A stretch of DNA of 64,000 nucleotides from Aeromonas rivipollensis (GTDB lineage: Bacteria > Pseudomonadota > Gammaproteobacteria > Enterobacterales > Aeromonadaceae), in NCBI RefSeq assembly GCF_037811135.1, contig NZ_CP149130.1:1856501-1920500 (forward strand), in the 5' to 3' direction. A program made the translations under genes and the position numbers. The notes under the pieces are model-generated. The model was not told where the DNA came from. It made no database searches and saw only the letters and a list, made by a program, of their open reading frames with translations. Below, in pieces: positions 26,638-35,333 of this stretch (position 1 is the first letter of the stretch; each line of letters starts with the position of its first letter).

Positions 26638-29600
26638 ATGATCCCGAGACTCGATTACCAGGACAGTTTGTCACCTACAACCCTGCAGTTTCTTGAGTTG
26701 CTGGCGCGATCAGCATTTCGTGGTGATATCGAAAAGTCTTATGCAAGCCGGTTGGCGATGGCGACGGATAACAGCGTCTATCAGGTAGTACCTCAGGCGG
26801 TTCTCTATCCGCGCAGTGCGGACGATATTGCGGTGATGCTCAAGCTGGCTCAGGGGCCAGAGTACGCCACCTTGAGTTTCTTCCCCCGCGGCGGCGGCAC
26901 CGGCACCAATGGCCAGTCCCTGGGCGGCGGCATTATCGTCGATCTCTCGCGCCATATGAACCAGATCCTGGAAATTAATCTGGAAGAGGGCTGGGTGCGC
27001 GCCCAGGCCGGGGTGGTGAAGGATCAGCTCAACGCCTACCTCAAACCTCACGGCTACTTCTTCTCGCCGGATCTCTCCACCTCCAACCGCGCCACCCTGG
27101 GGGGCATGGTCAATACCGATGCCTCGGGGCAGGGGTCCCTGGTCTACGGCAAGACCTCGGATCACGTGCTCGGCCTCAAAGCCGTGCTGGAAAACGGCGA
27201 CATCATGGCGACCGAGCCGGTGACCGGCCAGCGCCTGGCGGACAAGTTGGCCCTCGAGAGCCGCGAGGGGGAGATCTACCGCACCCTCTATCGCATCGGC
27301 CGCGAGCGGCGCGCCGACATAGAGGCGACCTTCCCCAAGCTCAACCGCTTCCTGACCGGTTACGATCTCAAGCATCTTTATATCCCTGAGAGCGATACCC
27401 TGGATGTAAGCCGGGTGTTGTGCGGCTCTGAAGGGTCGCTGGGCTTCATCACCGAGGCTCGCCTCAACATCACCCCCATTCCGCGCTACCGCACCCTCGT
27501 CAACGTCAAGTACGACAGCTTCCCCTCGGCCCTGCGTAATGCCCCCTTCATGGTGCAGGCTCATGCCCTGTCGGTGGAGACGGTTGACTCCCGAGTGCTC
27601 GGGCTGGCCCGTGCCGACATCATCTGGCACTCGGTGAAAGACCTCATCCAGGACGTGCCCGGCAAGGACTTGCAGGGGCTCAACATTGTCGAGTTTGCGG
27701 ACACCGACGAAGCCGAGCACAAGGCCAAGGTGGCTGAGTTGTGCCGTCGTATCGACGGCCTGCTGGGCAAGGGGGAGGCGGGGATCATCGGCTATCAGGT
27801 GTGCGACCACCTGCCGAGCATCGAGACCATCTACGGCATGCGCAAGAAGTCGGTGGGGCTGCTTGGCAACGCCGAAGGGCGCAAGAAGCCGGTGGCCTTC
27901 ACCGAAGACACCGCCGTACCGCCGGAATCCCTGGCGGACTTCATCATGGAGTTTCGTGCCCTGCTGGACGGCCACGGCCTCGACTACGGCATGTTTGGCC
28001 ACGTGGATGCGGGGGTGCTGCACGTGCGCCCGGCGCTGGACCTGTGCGACCCCGAGCAGGAGGTGTTGCTGCGACGCATCTCGGATCAGGTGGTGGCCCT
28101 TACCGCCAAATATGGCGGCCTGATGTGGGGGGAGCACGGCAAGGGTTTCCGCTCCGAATACAGCCCCGCCTTCTTCGGCGAGCTGTGGGAAGAGCTGCAG
28201 CGGGTCAAGGGCGCCTTCGATCCCGCCAACCGCATCAACCCGGGCAAGATCTGCATCCCTTATGGCAGCGGCGCTTCGCTTGTGTCGGTGGACGGGCCCA
28301 AGCGCGGCAAGTTTGACCGCCAGATCCCGATCGCGGTGCGGGAGAGCTACACCCGCGCCATGGACTGCAACGGCAACGGCCTCTGCTTCACCTTCGAGAC
28401 CGACTCCCCCATGTGCCCCTCGGTCAAGATCAGCCGCGACCGCCGCCACTCCCCCAAGGGGCGTGCCGGGCTGATGCGTGAATGGCTGCGCCAGATGGCG
28501 GAGCAGGGGTTCGACCCGCTCGCGCAAGAGGTGGCCCTGCAAAGCGGCGGCTTGTCTATCAAGGCCATCATCGACAAGGCGCGCAACACCCTGGCCCGCG
28601 CTCGCGGCCAGTATGACTTCTCCCACGAGGTGATGGAGGCGATGGAAGGCTGTCTGGCATGTAAAGCCTGTACCAGCCAGTGCCCCATCAAGGTGGATGT
28701 GCCCACCTTCCGCGCCCGTTTCATGCAGCTCTACCACAGCCGCTATCTGCGCGGCCCCAAGGATTACTTCGTCGGCACCGTCGAAGCTTACGCACCGCTG
28801 CTGGCCAGGGCGCCCAAGCTGGTCAACTTCTTCCTGGAGAAAGAGTGGGCCCAGAAGGCGACCGAGAAGAGCATCGGCATGGTGGATGTGCCACTCCTGA
28901 GCATTCCCACCCTGGCCGAGGAGCTGCGTGATCACAAGGCTCGCTATTTCGATCTGCCGGGCCTCGAGGCCATGAGCCCCGAGCAGCGCCGACAAGTGGT
29001 ACTCATAGTGCAGGATCCCTTCACCAGCTACTACGACGCCCCCGTGGTGCGGGACCTGGTGAAGCTCGCCAGCAAGCTGGGCTATCAGCCCTACCTGCTG
29101 CCCTTCAAGCCCAACGGCAAGCCCCAGCACGTGAAGGGCTTCCTGCGTGCCTTTGCCCGCACCGCGGCCAACAGTGCCCAGTTCCTCAACAAGGTGGCGG
29201 CGCTGGGCATCCCCATGGTGGGAGTGGATCCCTCCCTGGTGCTCTGCTATCGCGATGAGTACGTCAAGGCCCTGGGCTCCGCCCGCGGCGACTTCCAGGT
29301 GCTGCTGCCTCAGGAGTGGCTGCTCTCTCTTCCTGCCCCGCACGTCAGGGCCGCAGCGGAAGAGCCGGGGGAGGCCGAGCCCTGGTATCTGTTTGCCCAC
29401 TGCACCGAGAAGACCGCCAAGCCCTCGACCCACGGCGACTGGGGTACCCTGTTTGGCCGCTTCGGCGCCAAGTTGCAGCCGGTGTCGGTCGGCTGCTGCG
29501 GCATGGCCGGCACCTATGGCCACGATGCCAAACAGGTGGAGAATTCCAAGGGGATCTATGGCCTCAGCTGGGCCGAGCCCCTGGCACGCCTGCCCAAGGA

Positions 29601-29700
29601 TCGCTGTCTGGCCACCGGCTATTCGTGCCGCAGCCAGGTCAAGCGGATGGAGGGGGAGAAACTCAAGCATCCGCTGCAGGCGCTGCTGGAACTGCTCTGA
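26638..29700 (+). CDS. ydiJ: FAD/4Fe-4S D-2-hydroxyacid (2-hydroxyglutarate) dehydrogenase, YdiJ-like
   Basis: A 1020-residue flavoprotein, matching E. coli YdiJ (1018). An N-terminal FAD_binding_4 domain shows FFPRGGGTGTNGQSLGGG near residue 81. A FAD-linked oxidase C-domain follows (HVDAGVLHVRPALD near 455, and the PANRINPGKICIP end near 530). A ferredoxin-type cluster motif CLACKACTSQCPIKVDVP lies near 672, and a C-terminal CCG domain has VGCCGMAGTYGH near 951. E. coli YdiJ oxidises D-2-hydroxyglutarate (known). The ATG at 26638 follows GAAGGGAACAAGG. The next small gene starts on its stop codon. Confidence 0.92.
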   Translation: MIPRLDYQDSLSPTTLQFLELLARSAFRGDIEKSYASRLAMATDNSVYQVVPQAVLYPRSADDIAVMLKLAQGPEYATLSFFPRGGGTGTNGQSLGGGIIVDLSRHMNQILEINLEEGWVRAQAGVVKDQLNAYLKPHGYFFSPDLSTSNRATLGGMVNTDASGQGSLVYGKTSDHVLGLKAVLENGDIMATEPVTGQRLADKLALESREGEIYRTLYRIGRERRADIEATFPKLNRFLTGYDLKHLYIPESDTLDVSRVLCGSEGSLGFITEARLNITPIPRYRTLVNVKYDSFPSALRNAPFMVQAHALSVETVDSRVLGLARADIIWHSVKDLIQDVPGKDLQGLNIVEFADTDEAEHKAKVAELCRRIDGLLGKGEAGIIGYQVCDHLPSIETIYGMRKKSVGLLGNAEGRKKPVAFTEDTAVPPESLADFIMEFRALLDGHGLDYGMFGHVDAGVLHVRPALDLCDPEQEVLLRRISDQVVALTAKYGGLMWGEHGKGFRSEYSPAFFGELWEELQRVKGAFDPANRINPGKICIPYGSGASLVSVDGPKRGKFDRQIPIAVRESYTRAMDCNGNGLCFTFETDSPMCPSVKISRDRRHSPKGRAGLMREWLRQMAEQGFDPLAQEVALQSGGLSIKAIIDKARNTLARARGQYDFSHEVMEAMEGCLACKACTSQCPIKVDVPTFRARFMQLYHSRYLRGPKDYFVGTVEAYAPLLARAPKLVNFFLEKEWAQKATEKSIGMVDVPLLSIPTLAEELRDHKARYFDLPGLEAMSPEQRRQVVLIVQDPFTSYYDAPVVRDLVKLASKLGYQPYLLPFKPNGKPQHVKGFLRAFARTAANSAQFLNKVAALGIPMVGVDPSLVLCYRDEYVKALGSARGDFQVLLPQEWLLSLPAPHVRAAAEEPGEAEPWYLFAHCTEKTAKPSTHGDWGTLFGRFGAKLQPVSVGCCGMAGTYGHDAKQVENSKGIYGLSWAEPLARLPKDRCLATGYSCRSQVKRMEGEKLKHPLQALLELL

Positions 29701-30188
29701 TGCTGCGCTTTCCCAAGCGGTTTCGGGTGCCGCAAGCCTATCGGCACCCGCACTTCCTGCTGCTGCCGGTCAACCCGACCCAGGCAGTGGTGGAGTTTGT
29801 CGCCATGCTGCGCGAGCGGGAGCAGCTTCATCAGCTGTTTCGCCCGGATGATGTCTGGCCCTCGGCCCAGTTCAGCCTGAGCCAGCACGAGGCCGATCTG
29901 GAGTGGCAGTGCTCGGAGTTTCTCGCCAAGCGATCCTTTGCCTATGGCCTCTGGAGCCCGGGGCGGGAGCCCGAGTTTTGGGGGGGTGTCTATCTCTACC
30001 CTTCGGTGCTGCCGGAGGTGGAGGTGGAGCTCTTCTTCTGGAAGGTGGCCGAGGCTCCCCTCGCTGACGCCGTGCTGGAGGCCGAGCTGCGCGCCTGGCT
30101 GGGCAAGGTGTGGCACTGGCATCACCCGCGCCTGCCGGGGCGTGAGGTGCCCTGGGCCGAGTGGCCCGGGGTGACCTACCCCTGGTGA
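29700..30188 (+). CDS. Uncharacterised protein coupled to ydiJ
   Basis: A 162-residue protein whose ATG overlaps the last base of the ydiJ stop (TGATG), implying translational coupling. It begins MLRFPKRFRVPQAYRHPHF and is rich in Trp and aromatic residues (WGGVYLYPSVLPEVEVELFFW, a likely strand-turn-strand, and KVWHWHHPRLPG). The overall composition suggests a GNAT-like or small alpha/beta cytosolic protein, but no acetyl-CoA motif is clear. There is no signal peptide. Its function is unknown. Confidence 0.7.
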   Translation: MLRFPKRFRVPQAYRHPHFLLLPVNPTQAVVEFVAMLREREQLHQLFRPDDVWPSAQFSLSQHEADLEWQCSEFLAKRSFAYGLWSPGREPEFWGGVYLYPSVLPEVEVELFFWKVAEAPLADAVLEAELRAWLGKVWHWHHPRLPGREVPWAEWPGVTYPW

Positions 30189-30203
30189 CGCAAGGTACTT
30201 GTC

Positions 30204-30232
30204 AAGATGCCCCGGTTCGGGGCATCTTTTTT
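30204..30232 (+). terminator. Terminator after the ydiJ unit
   Basis: AAGATGCCCC-GGTTC-GGGGCATCTT followed by TTTT, a textbook intrinsic terminator. Confidence 0.9.
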
Positions 30233-30290
30233 CTTCTTCGCCGACACGGCTCGTGTCCAACCCATTGATCACATAAGGAGTCTGCTCGCC

Positions 30291-30752
30291 ATGAGCCAAG
30301 AAAGCACCCCCATCTGGCGCAAGCCCATGAGCCTCGAAGGGCTCAATGCCAGCTCCCGCAACACCCTGATGGCCCACCTTGGTATCCTCTATACCGCCTT
30401 TGGGCCCGACTGGCTCGAGGCCAGCATGCCGGTGGATCACCGTACCCATCAGCCCCTCGGCATGCTTCACGGCGGCGCCTCTGTGGTGCTGGCGGAGACG
30501 CTGGGGTCGCTGGCCGCCAATATGGCGGTGGGGGAGGATAGCTACTGCGTGGGACTGGAGGTGAACGCCAACCACCTGCGTGCCAAACGGGAAGGGGTGG
30601 TGACGGGGCGTTGCTCGCCACTGCATCTGGGGGCCACGACCCAGGTGTGGCAGATTGAAATTAGGGACGAACGTGGGCGTTTCTTGTGCACCAGCAGACT
30701 GACCATGGCGGTGCTCAAACACAAGCGGGACAAGGACTCCGGCGAGGAGTGA
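30291..30752 (+). CDS. menI: Hotdog-fold acyl-CoA thioesterase MenI/YdiI
   Basis: A 153-residue hotdog thioesterase of the YdiI/PaaI group. The catalytic helix has HGGASVVLAETLGSLA near residues 60-75, with the glutamate expected to activate water. VGLEVNANHL near 87 is the usual CoA-site strand. E. coli MenI hydrolyses 1,4-dihydroxy-2-naphthoyl-CoA for menaquinone synthesis (known). The ydiI-ydiJ neighbourhood is shared with E. coli, although here a small gene and a terminator lie between. The start has ATAAGGAG upstream. Other aromatic or acyl-CoA substrates are possible. Confidence 0.88.
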   Translation: MSQESTPIWRKPMSLEGLNASSRNTLMAHLGILYTAFGPDWLEASMPVDHRTHQPLGMLHGGASVVLAETLGSLAANMAVGEDSYCVGLEVNANHLRAKREGVVTGRCSPLHLGATTQVWQIEIRDERGRFLCTSRLTMAVLKHKRDKDSGEE

Positions 30753-30847
30753 TCTGCAATAACGCACCATGGGTGCAAAATAAGCAAGCCATAGTCGCGA
30801 GATCCCTCTATAATTGCCAACGTCTTGAGAGGCTTATCACATTTTTC

Positions 30848-30876
30848 AAGACAGCAGAACAAAGTGGCGCTATAAT
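30848..30876 (+). promoter_or_regulatory. deaD: Likely deaD promoter
   Basis: AAGACA (30848-30853), a 17-base spacer and TATAAT (30871-30876) form a sigma-70 promoter about 57 bases before the ATG. A second TATAAT lies at 30809-30814 and may give a longer leader, as cold-shock helicase genes often have. Confidence 0.5.
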
Positions 30877-30932
30877 CGCCGCCTTTTTGCTATTCCGCGG
30901 TGTTAGCCGCCTGCCTTAATCTGGAAGAATCT

Positions 30933-32813
30933 ATGTCTGATACCGAACAACTGCCCCTTTTTAGTGAGCTTGGACTGGCCGCGCCTGTATTGAAAGCGCT
31001 GCAGGACGTGGGCTATGAGCGCCCGTCACCGATCCAGGCCGCAGCAATTCCCCACCTGATGGCGGGACACGATCTGCTGGGGCAGGCGCAAACCGGTACA
31101 GGGAAGACCGCTGCTTTTGCCTTGCCTCTGTTGTCTCGTCTGGAAGCTGGTAACCGTAACACCCAGATTTTGGTGCTGGCACCGACCCGTGAGCTGGCGC
31201 TGCAAGTTGCCGAGGCGTGCCAACGTTACGCCAAGCACATGCCTGACTTCCATGTACTGCCGATCTACGGTGGTTCCTCTTACGAAACCCAGACCCGCGC
31301 CCTGCGCCGTGGTGCCCAGGTGGTCGTGGGTACCCCTGGCCGTGTGATGGACCTGATCCGTCGCAAGAACCTGGACCTCTCTGGCCTGAAAGCCCTGGTA
31401 CTGGACGAAGCCGATGAAATGCTGCGTATGGGCTTCATCGACGACGTGGACTGGATCATGGAACAGTGCCCGGCCACCCGTCAGGTTGCCCTGTTCTCTG
31501 CCACCATGCCGGACCAGATCCGCCGTGTTGCCCAGAAGCACCTGAAGCAGCCCAAAGAGATCAAGATCATCACCAAGACGTCCACTGCACCGACCATCCG
31601 CCAGCGCTACTGGCAGGTAACAGGTCTGCACAAGCTGGACGCCATGACCCGTCTGCTGGAAGTCGAGCCGTACGAAGCCGTACTGGTCTTCGTGCGCACC
31701 AAGAACGCCGCCGAAGAGCTGGCCAGCAAACTGGCCGCCCGTGGTCACGCCTGTGAAGCCCTGCACGGCGACATCCCGCAGAAGCTGCGTGAGCGTACCG
31801 TCGACAAGCTGCGTCAAGGCCAGCTGGACATCCTGATCGCCACCGACGTCGTCGCCCGTGGTCTGGACGTCGAGCGCATCACCCACGTGGTGAACTACGA
31901 CATTCCGTACGACACCGAATCCTACGTTCACCGTATCGGCCGTACCGGCCGTGCCGGTCGCAAGGGTGAGGCCATCCTGTTCGTGGCTCCCCGCGAGCGC
32001 CGCATGCTGCGCGCCATCGAGCACGCCACTCGCCAGGCCATCGAGCCGATGAAGATGCCGAGCACCGAGGACATCAACCAGCACCGCATGACCAAGTTCA
32101 AGGAGCGCATCCGGGAAACCATGATGGGCGAAGAGCTTGAGATCTACGTGAATTTGGTGAACGAGCTGATCGAAGAAGATTCTGCCGATCCGCTGGAGTT
32201 GGCTGCCGCCCTGGCCAAGCTGGTGCAGGGTGACCAACCGCTGCTGCTGGATGACTCCATCACTGAACCGGCAAGCGATCGTGCTGGCCGTGAGTTCGAG
32301 CGCCGTGACTTCGGTGATCGTGCTCCCCGTGATTTCGGTGACCGTGGCGATCGTCCTGCCCGTCGCATGCCGTCCCTGGAGCCGCGCCCGCTCAAAGACA
32401 ATCCTGACGTAGAGATGGAGCGTTACCGCGTAGACGTGGGTGCCCATCACGGCGTCAAGCCGGGCCAGATCGTGGGCGCCATCGCCAACGAAGCGAACAT
32501 CGAGAGCCGTTTCATCGGCAACATCGACATCGCCGATGACTTCTCCACCGTCGATCTGCCCAAGGGCATGACCGCCGATGTGCTGGAAGTGATCAAGAAG
32601 GCCCGTGTCTGTCAGCGTCCGCTGATGATCACCCGCTACACCGAGGTGCCGGCCGGCAGCAACACTGCTCCCCGTCCGCCCCGCAGCGATCGTCCCTTCA
32701 ACAAGGATCGCCGCCCCAGCGGTGACCGTCCGTTCAACAAGAGCGGGGAGCGCCGTGAAGGTGGCTTCAACAAGGATCGCAAGTTCGGTGGCAACAAGCG
32801 CCGCGACAGCTAA
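30933..32813 (+). CDS. deaD: Cold-shock DEAD-box RNA helicase DeaD/CsdA
   Basis: A 626-residue ATP-dependent RNA helicase. Motifs in order are the Q motif RPSPIQAAAIP near 28, AQTGTGKTAAF near 50, PTRELALQVA near 83, LDEADEML near 156, SAT near 189, DVVARGLDVERI near 308 and HRIGRTGRAGR near 332. A C-terminal DbpA-like RNA-binding fold (YRVDVGAHHGVKPGQIVGAI near 500) and an Arg/Gly/Asn-rich basic tail follow; these mark DeaD rather than RhlE or DbpA. It acts in ribosome assembly and mRNA decay at low temperature (known). Its codon choice (many CGT, GGT, AAG) differs from its neighbours and suggests high expression. Confidence 0.95.
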   Translation: MSDTEQLPLFSELGLAAPVLKALQDVGYERPSPIQAAAIPHLMAGHDLLGQAQTGTGKTAAFALPLLSRLEAGNRNTQILVLAPTRELALQVAEACQRYAKHMPDFHVLPIYGGSSYETQTRALRRGAQVVVGTPGRVMDLIRRKNLDLSGLKALVLDEADEMLRMGFIDDVDWIMEQCPATRQVALFSATMPDQIRRVAQKHLKQPKEIKIITKTSTAPTIRQRYWQVTGLHKLDAMTRLLEVEPYEAVLVFVRTKNAAEELASKLAARGHACEALHGDIPQKLRERTVDKLRQGQLDILIATDVVARGLDVERITHVVNYDIPYDTESYVHRIGRTGRAGRKGEAILFVAPRERRMLRAIEHATRQAIEPMKMPSTEDINQHRMTKFKERIRETMMGEELEIYVNLVNELIEEDSADPLELAAALAKLVQGDQPLLLDDSITEPASDRAGREFERRDFGDRAPRDFGDRGDRPARRMPSLEPRPLKDNPDVEMERYRVDVGAHHGVKPGQIVGAIANEANIESRFIGNIDIADDFSTVDLPKGMTADVLEVIKKARVCQRPLMITRYTEVPAGSNTAPRPPRSDRPFNKDRRPSGDRPFNKSGERREGGFNKDRKFGGNKRRDS

Positions 32814-32831
32814 GTCCAGATCTGATTGATG

Positions 32832-32859
32832 AAAGGCCGCTCCATGAGCGGCCTTTTTT
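32832..32859 (+). terminator. Terminator of deaD
   Basis: AAAGGCCGCTC-CAT-GAGCGGCCTTTTTT, a strong stem with a T-run right after the stop codon. Confidence 0.9.
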
Positions 32860-33040
32860 GTGCGCCTCGTTCGGACAAGAGTTCCGGCAAGAGCATTGCG
32901 CAAGGCGCCGAGGACGGCCCCAGTGCCAGTTCGGGCTGGGCAGAGGTGCGGCCGAGGGGGCAGGATGTTACCTTGTGCAACTGGGTGTCGGCGGTCGCAA
33001 GATACACGCCGCCGGGCGGTGACGGACAGGGGAGAGACGG

Positions 33041-33958
33041 ATGGATAGATTGGGGGTGATGGAGGTCTTCGTGCTGGCGGTGGAGACCGGCTCTTTCTCG
33101 GCGGTGGGACGACGGCTGGGGCTGGGTCAACCCACTGTCTCCAAGCTGATTGCCCAGCTGGAGGAGCGTCTTGGCAGCCGCCTGCTGCTGCGCTCGACCC
33201 GTGGTCTGGCTCCCACCGAGGCGGGGGAGGCCTATTATCGGCGCGCCAGGGAGATATTGGCGCAGGTCAGCGAGGCCGACGCCATGGTGCAGCAGTGCCG
33301 GGCTGGTCTGAGCGGTCGCTTGCGGGTGAGCGCGCCCGTCACCTTCGCCCGCCTGCATATCATCCCGTACCTGTCGGATTTTCTCGGTGATCACCCCGGG
33401 CTGGAGCTCGAGATCCTGCTGGATGATGGCAACGTCGATCTCATCTCGGCCGGCATCGATGTCGCCTTGCGGCTCGGGGAGCAGGCAGATTCGGCGCTGG
33501 TGGCCCGTCGCCTCTCCCGCTGCGAGATGCGGGTGCTGGGCACTCCGGCCTACTTTGCGGCCAGGGGCATGCCGGCCTCCCCCCAGGGGTTGCAGGATCA
33601 CGATCTGGTGCTCTACAGCCCCAAGCCCGGCATGGGGCAGCAGTGGCTGTTTTGCCGGGAGGACGAACGGATTGCGGTGCGAGGCCGGGGACGGTTGACG
33701 CTCTCGGCCGCCGAGGGGATGAGGGCCGCCGTGCTGGCGGGGCTCGGGCTCGGCATCGCCTCCGAGTGGATGTTCGCTCCCGAGCTTGCCCGGGGGGAGG
33801 TGGTGGTGGCGCTGCCGGGGTGGCAATTGCCGACGCTGGAGCTCTGGACCCTGCTGCCGGCAGGTCGCGAACTCAGCGCCAAGGGGCGCGCCTTCCTGAC
33901 CTTCGTGGCCGGGCTGCCCATCGTGGGGCAGGGGCCGGAGCATGCTGGGGTGGAATAG
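33041..33958 (+). CDS. LysR-family transcriptional regulator
   Basis: A 305-residue LysR regulator. The N-terminal winged helix-turn-helix is in residues 1-60 (FVLAVETGSFSAVGRRLGLGQPTVSKLIAQLE in two overlapping parts). The effector-binding domain runs from about 90 onward (LRVSAPVTFARLHIIPYL near 94). The latter resembles the CrgA/AaeR-like group. It precedes an MFS exporter by about 100 bases on the same strand, so it may regulate that gene, although LysR genes are more often divergent from their targets. The effector is unknown. Confidence 0.9.
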   Translation: MDRLGVMEVFVLAVETGSFSAVGRRLGLGQPTVSKLIAQLEERLGSRLLLRSTRGLAPTEAGEAYYRRAREILAQVSEADAMVQQCRAGLSGRLRVSAPVTFARLHIIPYLSDFLGDHPGLELEILLDDGNVDLISAGIDVALRLGEQADSALVARRLSRCEMRVLGTPAYFAARGMPASPQGLQDHDLVLYSPKPGMGQQWLFCREDERIAVRGRGRLTLSAAEGMRAAVLAGLGLGIASEWMFAPELARGEVVVALPGWQLPTLELWTLLPAGRELSAKGRAFLTFVAGLPIVGQGPEHAGVE

Positions 33959-34062
33959 GTGTTATGGCGGTGCGCCTGCTACTGCCGCCCCGTGTCCATG
34001 GGTAGGCTGTGTTCATCCAGCCCGTGCCTGCACGGGGTTCATTCATCTATGAGGATGACATC

Positions 34063-35268
34063 ATGAGTTCATCAGTCTCCACCGAGCGGGCCGCCATGGC
34101 CAACAGCACGCCCGGCCCCGCCCTGGTCTTTGCCATGGCCCTCTCCTGCGGTCTGGCGGTCGCCAACATCTATTACAACCAGCCCATGCTGGCGGTGATG
34201 GCACAGGATTTTCCCGGCCAATCCGCCATCCCCCTGATCGCCATGCTGACCCAGCTCGGTTATGCGGCCGGCCTGTTGCTGCTGGTACCGCTCGGGGATG
34301 TCGTCGAGCGTCGCTGGCTCATTCTGGGGCAGTTCGTGCTGATTGCTCTGGCCTCCACTATGGCAGCCGTGGCCACGGGGGCGACCATGTTGATGCTGGC
34401 CTCCGTCCTGCTCGGGATAGGCGCCACGGCGGCCCAGCAGATAGTGCCGGTGGCGGCCACTCTGGCCGACCCGGCCAGGCGGGGGGCCGTGGTCGGCAGC
34501 GTGATGAGCGGCCTGCTGGCCGGGATCCTGCTCAGCCGTACGTTGGCGGGTCTTGTCACCGCCTATGGAAGCTGGCGGGCCATGTTCTGGTGCGGGGTGC
34601 CACTGGCCCTGCTGGGGGGGCTGCTGATGGCCCGGATGATCCCGCTGGGGTTGCCTCGCTCCACCCTGAGTTATGCCCGGCTGCTGCACTCCCTCATCGG
34701 CTTGTGGCGCCAAGAGCCCGCCTTGCGTCGCGCCACCTTGACCCAGGCCATGCTGTTTTCCTCCTTCAGTGCCTTCTGGACTGTGCTGGCCTTCTACCTC
34801 GCCGATCCCGCCTACGGACTCGGTGCCGAGGTCGCCGGGCTGTTCGGGGTGATAGGCGTGGCGGGCGTGGTGGCTGCCCCGTTGGCAGGACGGATGGCCG
34901 ACAGGCTGGGAGCAAGGCCCGTGGTGCTGGTGGGCGCCCTGTTGGTGGTACTGGCCTGGATCCTGTTCGAGACATGGCTCTCCCTGGTCGGGCTGGCGCT
35001 CGGGGTCATCTTGCTGGATCTGGGTGTGCAGAGTGCACTCGTCGCCCATCAGCAGCTTATTTATGGCCTCAGAGCCGAGGCGAGGGGGCGGGTCAATACC
35101 CTCTTCATGACGGGCATGTTCCTGGGGGGAACCCTGGGCTCAAGCCTGGCCATGCTGGCCTGGCAGCAGGGGAGCTGGGTCGGTGTGGGTTGGGTGGGCC
35201 TCGCGCTGGCGCTGATGGCCTGCTTGACCGCCTTCGCCGGGAGGCGGACTCTGCAACCGGCCTCCTGA
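34063..35268 (+). CDS. MFS drug/metabolite exporter
   Basis: A 401-residue major facilitator with twelve predicted helices. The N-terminal signature is LSCGLAVANIYYNQPMLAVMAQDF, in two pieces near residues 27-50. The loop 2-3 motif A is degenerate (PLGDVVERRWLIL near 85). The YYNQPML start is typical of the YnfM/YgaY-like branch of proton-coupled exporters. A small hairpin CCCGTGCCTGCACGGG (34021-34036) lies in the leader, 27 bases before the ATG. The substrate is unknown. Confidence 0.85.
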   Translation: MSSSVSTERAAMANSTPGPALVFAMALSCGLAVANIYYNQPMLAVMAQDFPGQSAIPLIAMLTQLGYAAGLLLLVPLGDVVERRWLILGQFVLIALASTMAAVATGATMLMLASVLLGIGATAAQQIVPVAATLADPARRGAVVGSVMSGLLAGILLSRTLAGLVTAYGSWRAMFWCGVPLALLGGLLMARMIPLGLPRSTLSYARLLHSLIGLWRQEPALRRATLTQAMLFSSFSAFWTVLAFYLADPAYGLGAEVAGLFGVIGVAGVVAAPLAGRMADRLGARPVVLVGALLVVLAWILFETWLSLVGLALGVILLDLGVQSALVAHQQLIYGLRAEARGRVNTLFMTGMFLGGTLGSSLAMLAWQQGSWVGVGWVGLALALMACLTAFAGRRTLQPAS

Positions 35269-35287
35269 GACGAGCGCCGGAGACAAT

Positions 35288-35311
35288 AAAGGCGACCCTG
35301 GGGTCGCCTTT
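35288..35311. terminator. Bidirectional terminator
   Basis: A near-perfect palindrome AAAGGCGACCCTGGGGTCGCCTTT between convergent genes; it can end both. Confidence 0.82.
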
Positions 35312-35333
35312 CGTCTGCCTGCGCGGCGCCGTG

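Noticed and set aside
26710..29670. A 986-codon open frame opposite ydiJ
   Set aside because: Low-complexity composition and no recognisable fold; it mirrors the codon bias of ydiJ.
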